This document shows positions 14,694-19,529 of a stretch of DNA of 19,529 nucleotides, in pieces. Made by a program: the position numbers and the translations under genes. The notes beneath the pieces were generated by a model that saw only the letters and a list, made by a program, of their open reading frames with translations, ran no database searches and was not told the DNA's origin. How positions within the stretch are numbered: the stretch's first letter is position 1; every line of letters begins with the position of its first letter. This DNA is from Clostridiales bacterium (GTDB taxonomy: Bacteria; Bacillota; Clostridia; Lachnospirales; WRAX01). Where the stretch lies: assembly GCA_031271375.1 (NCBI GenBank), contig JAISVU010000100.1:1-19529 (forward strand). Reading direction: 5' to 3'.

Positions 14694-15368
14694 ATGTTTT
14701 CACTGAAAAGAAACCAGATAATCATAAGCGCGCTGGTTATTATGATTTGTGTCGCCGGGTATTTGAACTACATAGACTCGAAAGGCGATAAGGACTTGGC
14801 TTCCGACGTCTACAGCATGACCAGCGGCGGCGATATCGGGGCGATAGTCCTCGATGATCTCACTGGTCAGGAGGTAGCGGTTATTGGCCAGAATCCCCTT
14901 GACGGCGAGGTATTGATCGCGTCAAACCCGGATGAGAACATAGCGGGCGATCCAAGCGCGACGGAGCCCGAACCCGAACCGGGCGCCGCGGTGTTCGTCA
15001 ACGCCAGCACGGATTCATCCTTTTTTGTTCAGGCCAAACTGGGCAGGGAGCAGGACCGCTCAAAGCAGAAGGAAACGCTCAACGATGTTATAGCCTCCGC
15101 CGATGTGGATATGAACACAAAGGCCTTATGCGCGGAGTATATACTGGACATAACAGACCGGATGGAAACCGAGAACGCCACGGAATCGGCCCTTATAGCC
15201 AAGGGGTTTGGGGAAAGCTACGTGCGCCTTGACGATAACTGGGTGGAGGTTATTATAAACAAAAACCGCATCACCGAGCAGGAATTGGCCCAGCTTGAGG
15301 ACATAGTGACGCGGACTACCGGATATACGGTAGACAAGATACGGTTGAGCTCGGTTAAAGCTGAATAG
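14694..15368 (+). CDS. spoIIIAH: Stage III sporulation protein AH
   Basis: SpoIIIAH is the mother-cell protein that meets SpoIIQ across the intermembrane space. It is 224 residues: a membrane helix at about 8-23 (IIISALVIMICVAGYLNYID), an acidic Pro-rich linker (EPEPEPG near 90), then a C-terminal YscJ/FliF-like domain with QAKLGREQDRSKQKETLNDVI and GFGESYVRLDDNWVEVIINK. The strong SD AAAGGAGG lies a few bases before ATG 14694. It is the last gene of the operon. Its final 14 bp overlap a convergent small ORF, and a perfect 14-bp hairpin follows ~150 bp later. Confidence 0.95.
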   Translation: MFSLKRNQIIISALVIMICVAGYLNYIDSKGDKDLASDVYSMTSGGDIGAIVLDDLTGQEVAVIGQNPLDGEVLIASNPDENIAGDPSATEPEPEPGAAVFVNASTDSSFFVQAKLGREQDRSKQKETLNDVIASADVDMNTKALCAEYILDITDRMETENATESALIAKGFGESYVRLDDNWVEVIINKNRITEQELAQLEDIVTRTTGYTVDKIRLSSVKAE

Positions 15369-15513
15369 ATTGCCACATCATGCCGCTCTTTAATAAAGCC
15401 TGGATGAAAAACGGCATATCCGCCGCAGGTACGAAAACGCCGGCGTAATCCGCAATCCGCGGCCCATAGCCGAAACCGGCAAATGTCCAGCTCTTGATGG
15501 TATAGTCTTTCAT
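15355..15513 (-). CDS. Small ORF of 52 codons, function unknown
   Basis: A possible small protein, not recognised as a named family. It begins MKDYTIKSWTFAGFGYG and contains GVFVPAADMPFFIQALL; it is rich in aromatic residues with no clear membrane helix. Support for reality: the SD core AGGGTG (minus strand, 15521-15526) is 7 nt before ATG 15513, codon choice is like that of neighbours, and it fills an otherwise empty gap. Against: it is short, its 3' end overlaps spoIIIAH on the other strand by 14 bp, and its SD is in the stem of the hairpin at 15515-15552. It follows galE in the same direction, 60 bp away. It may be a real regulated small gene or a fragment of an older one. Confidence 0.4.
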   Translation of the reverse strand: MKDYTIKSWTFAGFGYGPRIADYAGVFVPAADMPFFIQALLKSGMMWQSIQL

Positions 15514-15514
15514 A

Positions 15515-15552
15515 AAAGATCACCCTGTTTAAGTATTGACAGGGTGATCTTT
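15515..15552. terminator. Perfect 14-bp inverted repeat, probable bidirectional terminator
   Basis: AAAGATCACCCTGT (15515-15528) and its exact complement ACAGGGTGATCTTT (15539-15552) enclose a 10-nt loop. Each strand ends the stem with a short T run (TTT followed by AT-rich sequence). It lies between the convergent spoIIIAH and galE genes, where a two-way terminator is expected. On the minus strand the 3' arm also contains the SD of the small ORF. Confidence 0.75.
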
Positions 15553-15572
15553 ATTTATGCTGTGTATGAATG

Positions 15573-16559
15573 TTATTTAAAACCCTCTGGATGATTTTTA
15601 TGCCATTCCCAGGCGGACGACATTATATCGTTCAAATCCTTGTGTTTCGGCGCCCAGCCCAGCTCCGTTACGGCCTTATCGGAAGAAGCAACCAGTATAG
15701 CCGGGTCTCCGGGGCGGCGCGGCATTGTTTTATAGTCAATCCGTTCTCCCGTGACTTGTTCGGCGGCTTTTATAATCTCCTTATTGCTGAAGCCCTTGCC
15801 GTTGCCCAGGTTATAGGTGCCGCTTATGCCTTCTCCGCGAATCCTCTCCAGAGCCAATATATGCGCGTCCACGAGGTCTGAGATGTGTATATAGTCACGG
15901 ACGCAGGAACCGTCGGGGGTGTCGTAATCGTCACCGAAGAGTTCTAGCTCATTATCCTTACGGATAACAGACAGCAGAACCCTGGGGATAAGGTGGGACT
16001 CGGGGTCGTGATCCTCGCCGATTCTACCGCTGGGATGCGCGCCGCCTACATTGAAATAGCGCAGAACGGCGTTCTTTATTCCATGAACGGCATCCGCCCA
16101 TTTAAGCATCTTCTCTACAGCGAGCTTACTCTCTCCGTAAGGGTTTATCGGGTTGGGGATTTCCGTTTCAACTAAAGGTATGTGTTTGGGGATGCCATAG
16201 ACGGAAGCCGTCGATGAAAACACAATATGCTTGACGCCGTTTTCGTTCATCGCTTCCAACAGGTTTATCATTCCGAACACATTATTGCGGTAATATTTGA
16301 GCGGGTCCGCCATGCTCTCGGATACAAGGGAATAGGCGGCGAAATCCATTACCGCGTCTACCCGGCAACGCTTAAAAACACTGTTCACAAAGTCTTTGTC
16401 CCTGAGATCGCCCACGCACAATTGGGCGCTTTCCCAAACCGCTTCCTTATGCCCCTTTTCCAGGTTGTCCAGCGCGATAACCCCATAACCCTTGTCAAGC
16501 AGCGCGGCGACGGCGTGGCTCCCTATATAACCCGCTCCGCCGCAGACCAATACGTTCAT
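15573..16559 (-). CDS. galE: UDP-glucose 4-epimerase
   Basis: GalE interconverts UDP-glucose and UDP-galactose, for the Leloir pathway or for supplying galactose to surface polysaccharides. The protein is 328 residues, of normal length, in the short-chain dehydrogenase superfamily. Motifs are the Rossmann GGAGYIGSH (residues 7-15), LDNLEKGH, FAAYSLVSESMADPLKYY, the active-site SSTASVYG with YGESK (Tyr and Lys of YxxxK), LRYFNVGGAHPSG, and VRDYIHISDLVDAH. GGGGGA 6 nt upstream supports ATG 16559. It begins only 20 bp after rpoD, so it is probably carried on the dnaG-rpoD transcript; no Leloir partner gene is present in the window. Confidence 0.95.
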   Translation of the reverse strand: MNVLVCGGAGYIGSHAVAALLDKGYGVIALDNLEKGHKEAVWESAQLCVGDLRDKDFVNSVFKRCRVDAVMDFAAYSLVSESMADPLKYYRNNVFGMINLLEAMNENGVKHIVFSSTASVYGIPKHIPLVETEIPNPINPYGESKLAVEKMLKWADAVHGIKNAVLRYFNVGGAHPSGRIGEDHDPESHLIPRVLLSVIRKDNELELFGDDYDTPDGSCVRDYIHISDLVDAHILALERIRGEGISGTYNLGNGKGFSNKEIIKAAEQVTGERIDYKTMPRRPGDPAILVASSDKAVTELGWAPKHKDLNDIMSSAWEWHKNHPEGFK

Positions 16560-16580
16560 AACAAATCCCCCGTTCTATTC

Positions 16581-17657
16581 TCATTCCAAATAATCCTTCA
16601 ATTTCTTGCTTCGCGACGGGTGCCTGAGCTTACGCAGGGCCTTAGCCTCGATCTGGCGTATGCGCTCCCTGGTGACATTAAAGACCTTGCCCACTTCCTC
16701 AAGCGTCCTCGGCCGCCCGTCGTCCAGGCCGAAGCGCAGCCGCAGAACCCGCTTCTCGCGGTCGGTCAATGTGTCAAGCACCTTAAGCAGCTGCTCTTTT
16801 AACAGCGTAAACGCGGCGGCGTCGGAGGGGGCCGGGATGTCGTCGTCGGCGATAAAGTCGCCGATGTGGCTGTCCTCCTCCTCGCCGATCGGCGTCTCAA
16901 GGGATACCGGGTCTTGGGACAGCTTCATTATACCCCTGACCTTTTCAACGGAAAGCTGCATCTCTTTAGCTATTTCCTCGGCGGTGGGCTCCCGCCCAAG
17001 CTCTTGAAGCAGTTGTTTGGATACACGCAGCAGTTTATTTATTGTTTCCACCATATGCACGGGGATGCGAATGGTTCTTGCCTGATCCGCAATGGCGCGG
17101 GTAATGGCCTGCCTTATCCACCATGTGGCGTAGGTGCTGAATTTATAACCCTTTTTATAGTCAAACTTTTCTACAGCCTTAATAAGGCCCAGGTTGCCTT
17201 CCTGAATCAAGTCCAAAAAGTGCATTCCGCGCCCGCCGTAACGCTTCGCGATACTCACTACCAAGCGTAAATTTGCCTCGGTCAGCCGTTTTTTCGCGTC
17301 TTCCTCGCCGGATTCCATCGATATCGCGAGCTGTGTCTCCTCCTCCGTTGAAAGAAGAGGGACTTTACCAATCTCCTTGAGGTACATACGTACATGATCG
17401 TCCACATTAATGCTGATATCCACTAAATTTGCGTCAATATCCTTCTCTATGTCTTCCTCAAGGTCAATGCCGCCTACTATGTCGATATTTTGAAGCTCAA
17501 GATATTCGCATATCTTCTCAATCTGATCCGGCTCTATATCGGTGTCGCTGAGGGCTTCCATGATTTCTTTATAATCAATGGAGTTATTCTTCTTCTTTCC
17601 CAGCTGAACCAGGTCCTTCAAAATATTCAGCAAAACGGCGTCTTCCATTGTTTTCAA
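16581..17657 (-). CDS. rpoD: RNA polymerase primary sigma factor (sigma-A/RpoD)
   Basis: This is the housekeeping sigma factor that directs RNA polymerase to TTGACA/TATAAT promoters. A short region 1.1 is followed by region 1.2 (VRMYLKEIGKVPLLSTEEE), region 2 (LRLVVSIAKRYGGRGMHFLD, IQEGNLGLIKAVEKFDY, YKFSTYATWWIRQAI), region 3 (ELGREPTAEEIAKEM) and region 4 (DREKRVLRLRFGLDDG, VTRERIRQIEAKALRKLRHP), with no large insert before region 2, as in Gram-positive sigma-A. TTG 17657 is chosen as the start because AAAGGA lies 9 nt upstream (358 residues). ATG 17681 has no SD and would place that SD inside the gene; ATG 17648 is also possible. It lies 48 bp after dnaG. Confidence 0.97.
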   Translation of the reverse strand: MKTMEDAVLLNILKDLVQLGKKKNNSIDYKEIMEALSDTDIEPDQIEKICEYLELQNIDIVGGIDLEEDIEKDIDANLVDISINVDDHVRMYLKEIGKVPLLSTEEETQLAISMESGEEDAKKRLTEANLRLVVSIAKRYGGRGMHFLDLIQEGNLGLIKAVEKFDYKKGYKFSTYATWWIRQAITRAIADQARTIRIPVHMVETINKLLRVSKQLLQELGREPTAEEIAKEMQLSVEKVRGIMKLSQDPVSLETPIGEEEDSHIGDFIADDDIPAPSDAAAFTLLKEQLLKVLDTLTDREKRVLRLRFGLDDGRPRTLEEVGKVFNVTRERIRQIEAKALRKLRHPSRSKKLKDYLE

Positions 17658-17705
17658 GACGATCCATCCTTTCTTTTGCATAATACTATTTTAACCAACA
17701 GATAG

Positions 17706-19466
17706 TTATATATACGAATTCGGCAGATTTCTTTGGGTTTCGCCCCATTTTTGTAATAATTCGTAGTCGTTATTGGTTTTTGATTCCTCTATCATCCGGT
17801 TTATGTAGTTGGTTTTGATAATCTTTATCTGTTGGTTTAGTGCATTTTTAATTTCGTCATCGTTATTGTATGGAAACACGCTGGCAAATACCAATGAAAC
17901 GTACTGCTGGTCGGTCAGATTCTCAAACTTCCCCGTCAGTTCCCCAGGGCCGGCGGGTCTCCCCGCGTCGCGTATCTTTATGATTTCACGCGCCAAAGAC
18001 TGATAAACCGGGAGCGGGAACTCGTCTGCCGACAGATTATCCCTTATCGCTTCATAGAAATTTATATGCGACGCCATCCAATACAATACATTCCGTGACG
18101 CAGACAGCACGCCCTCTGGCACGCCCTTTATGTTTTGGGGCTTGTTTCGATACTCGGAGTGTTCGAAATCAAGCGGCGGCGCGGTCTTGGATTCCGCCCT
18201 GCCGCGTATTGCCTCGGCCGACACCCCTGTCTCCTGCGAAAGCGCCGTAATATACACATCCCGCTCAATGGGGTCGTCCACAGCGGCGACTACATAAGCG
18301 GCTTCGTTGAGATAGGCCACCAGCGCTTCGTTGTCCAGGTTCGGGTACTTCACGCGGGCAAGATCCAGCTTGAACTGGGTGGGGCTTTTCGCGCCGGTCA
18401 GTTCTTTGGCAAAGGCATCCGGCCCGTACTTGACCAAAAACTCGTCAGGATCCTTTGCCCCTCTGATACGCAGAACCTTGACCGGGATATTCTGCTGCGC
18501 CATTATTGGCAGGACGCGGAGCGCGGCGGCCTCGCCCGCGCTGTCGCTGTCGAAGAGCAGGATAACCGTCTTGCCCCGGAAGTATTGGTTTATGATACGG
18601 CAATGCTCCCGGTTCATCGCGGTACCCAGCGTCGCCGAGACGTTTTCGAATCCGGCCTGGAACAGCGCGAGGGCGTCCATGTATCCCTCAACCACGATCA
18701 ATTCGGGGGTCTTTGCCTTCCTCGCGTAGTTAAGCGCGAAGAGGTTCCGGCTCTTATTGAACACCGGCGTGTCCGGGGAGTTAAGGTATTTGGGCTCCCC
18801 CTGGCCCATAACCCTGCCGCCGAAGCCGACGACGCGGCTTTGGGCGTCGATTATCGGGAACATCAGGCGGTTGCGGAACTTGTCGGCAAAGCCGTTATCG
18901 CGTTTAAGCGCCAGCCCGGAACGCTCTATTTCACTGTCTGAATGGCCTTCCTCCTTTAAATAAGCACATAACGAAGCCCAGCCCGCCGGGGCGAAGCCCA
19001 GGCCGAACCGCTTAACCGTCCGCCCGGTAACGCGCCGCTCGTAAAGATAATTCCTGGCTTCCCCGCCTTCATCGCTCATCAGCTTCGCGTGGAAGAACCG
19101 CGCGGCTTTTTGGTTTATCGCGTACAGCGCTTCCTTTAGCTTGGCCTGCCCGGCGTTACCCCGGCCCGTGTCCTCGGGCAGCTCTATCCGCGCCCGCTCC
19201 GCCAAGCGTTTAACCGCATCGACAAAGCCCAGGTTCTCTATGCGCATGATGAAACCGATGACGTTTCCGCCCGCTCCGCATCCGAAGCAATGGAACATCT
19301 GCATGTCCGCGCTTACCGTGAAGGACGGGGTCTTCTCCCGGTGAAAAGGGCAGAGGCCCACATAGCGCCCGCCGCGCTGCCGCAGCTGCACATAAGACGA
19401 CACGACCTCAACTATATCGTTGCGGTTACGGAGCTCGTCCAGTATTTCATCGGAATAGTACGGCAT
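17706..19466 (-). CDS. dnaG: DNA primase
   Basis: DnaG makes RNA primers for Okazaki fragments at the replication fork. The 586-residue protein has the N-terminal CHC2 zinc finger (Cys39, His42, Cys60, Cys63 in CPFHREKTPSF and HCFGCGAGGN), the catalytic RNA polymerase core (FRNRLMFPIIDAQSRVVGFGGR), the TOPRIM domain with Glu260 (VEGYMDAL) and Asp306/Asp308 (LFDSDSAGEAA), and a helical C-terminus for binding the DnaB helicase. The N-terminus YSDEILDELRNRNDIVEVVSSYV fits the family, so ATG 19466 is right, yet no SD directly precedes it. It is the first gene of dnaG-rpoD-galE, the classical macromolecular synthesis arrangement. Confidence 0.97.
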   Translation of the reverse strand: MPYYSDEILDELRNRNDIVEVVSSYVQLRQRGGRYVGLCPFHREKTPSFTVSADMQMFHCFGCGAGGNVIGFIMRIENLGFVDAVKRLAERARIELPEDTGRGNAGQAKLKEALYAINQKAARFFHAKLMSDEGGEARNYLYERRVTGRTVKRFGLGFAPAGWASLCAYLKEEGHSDSEIERSGLALKRDNGFADKFRNRLMFPIIDAQSRVVGFGGRVMGQGEPKYLNSPDTPVFNKSRNLFALNYARKAKTPELIVVEGYMDALALFQAGFENVSATLGTAMNREHCRIINQYFRGKTVILLFDSDSAGEAAALRVLPIMAQQNIPVKVLRIRGAKDPDEFLVKYGPDAFAKELTGAKSPTQFKLDLARVKYPNLDNEALVAYLNEAAYVVAAVDDPIERDVYITALSQETGVSAEAIRGRAESKTAPPLDFEHSEYRNKPQNIKGVPEGVLSASRNVLYWMASHINFYEAIRDNLSADEFPLPVYQSLAREIIKIRDAGRPAGPGELTGKFENLTDQQYVSLVFASVFPYNNDDEIKNALNQQIKIIKTNYINRMIEESKTNNDYELLQKWGETQRNLPNSYI

Positions 19467-19472
19467 ATATAT

Positions 19473-19505
19473 TTAATTCGACATAAATAAAAAAAATCCT
19501 TCCTT
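19473..19505 (-). promoter_or_regulatory. Leader of dnaG with a strong SD and a three-codon mini-ORF
   Basis: On the minus strand, AAGGAAGGA (19497-19505) is followed after 12 nt by ATG TCG AAT TAA (19484-19473), then 6 nt later by the dnaG ATG in the same frame. The only good SD thus lies nearer the mini-ORF than dnaG. It could act by reinitiation, or be fortuitous in an AT-rich leader. Confidence 0.25.
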
Positions 19506-19529
19506 ATCTAAATATTTTTTCATACAAGC

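Noticed and set aside
15218..15523. 101-codon minus-strand frame overlapping spoIIIAH by ~150 bp
   Set aside because: It overlaps a conserved gene extensively; the 52-codon frame from 15513 has the SD and a smaller overlap, so it is the better candidate here.
15536..15560. TTGACA in the terminator loop as a plus-strand promoter
   Set aside because: No -10 box at 16-18 nt, and the nearest downstream plus-strand ORF is only seven codons.
18135..18941. 268-codon antisense frame over dnaG
   Set aside because: It is complementary to the conserved core of DnaG, has no family features or SD, and is a codon-bias shadow.

Overview
The window looks like chromosomal core sequence from an endospore-forming, low-to-moderate GC Firmicute of the class Clostridia. 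The evidence is a complete spoIIIAA-AH cluster, a dnaG-rpoD pair, Firmicute-type MutL with an endonuclease motif, an YnbB-type PLP enzyme beside miaA, and purine-rich Shine-Dalgarno (SD) sites. The intracellular GH67 alpha-glucuronidase with its AraC regulator suggests a plant-fibre-degrading lifestyle (gut, rumen, compost or similar). That lifestyle is inference. The species cannot be named from the sequence alone.

Layout. (1) 2-826: 3' part of gyrB, entering from the left edge. (2) 835-1392, minus: a 185-residue coiled-coil protein built from 14 tandem heptads (21-bp DNA repeats), convergent with gyrB. (3) 1449-4318, minus: a GH67 alpha-glucuronidase followed by a translationally coupled CDF metal exporter, divergent from an AraC-family regulator (4425-5213) with a full-consensus promoter. 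(4) 5227-5735, minus: a HicA-HicB toxin-antitoxin pair whose consensus promoter lies inside the 3' end of the next gene upstream. HicB appears to lack its usual DNA-binding tail. (5) 5754-9941, minus: mutL-miaA-ynbB, with what looks like a leftover acetyltransferase C-terminus between miaA and ynbB. (6) 10065-15368, plus: the eight-gene spoIIIA operon, divergent from mutL, ending at a perfect 14-bp hairpin. A 52-codon minus-strand ORF lies against that hairpin. (7) 15573-19466, minus: dnaG-rpoD-galE.

How the genes work together. SpoIIIAA (ATPase) and SpoIIIAB-AH form the mother-cell half of the feeding-tube channel to the forespore. MutL and MiaA serve mismatch repair and tRNA modification in one operon. 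DnaG and RpoD supply primase and the housekeeping sigma factor, with GalE tagged on behind. The GH67/AraC unit would act in glucuronoxylan oligosaccharide use.

The coding density is very high: no gene-free stretch exceeds 300 bases, and the longest gap is the roughly 200 bp between spoIIIAH and galE. No tRNA, rRNA, IS element, prophage or CRISPR array was seen. The most unusual features are short repeat elements apparently inserted in frame into two conserved genes (spoIIIAE 5' end and the mutL linker), the truncated HicB, and the small ORF whose ribosome-binding site lies in a terminator-like stem. No clearly new multi-gene system was found.
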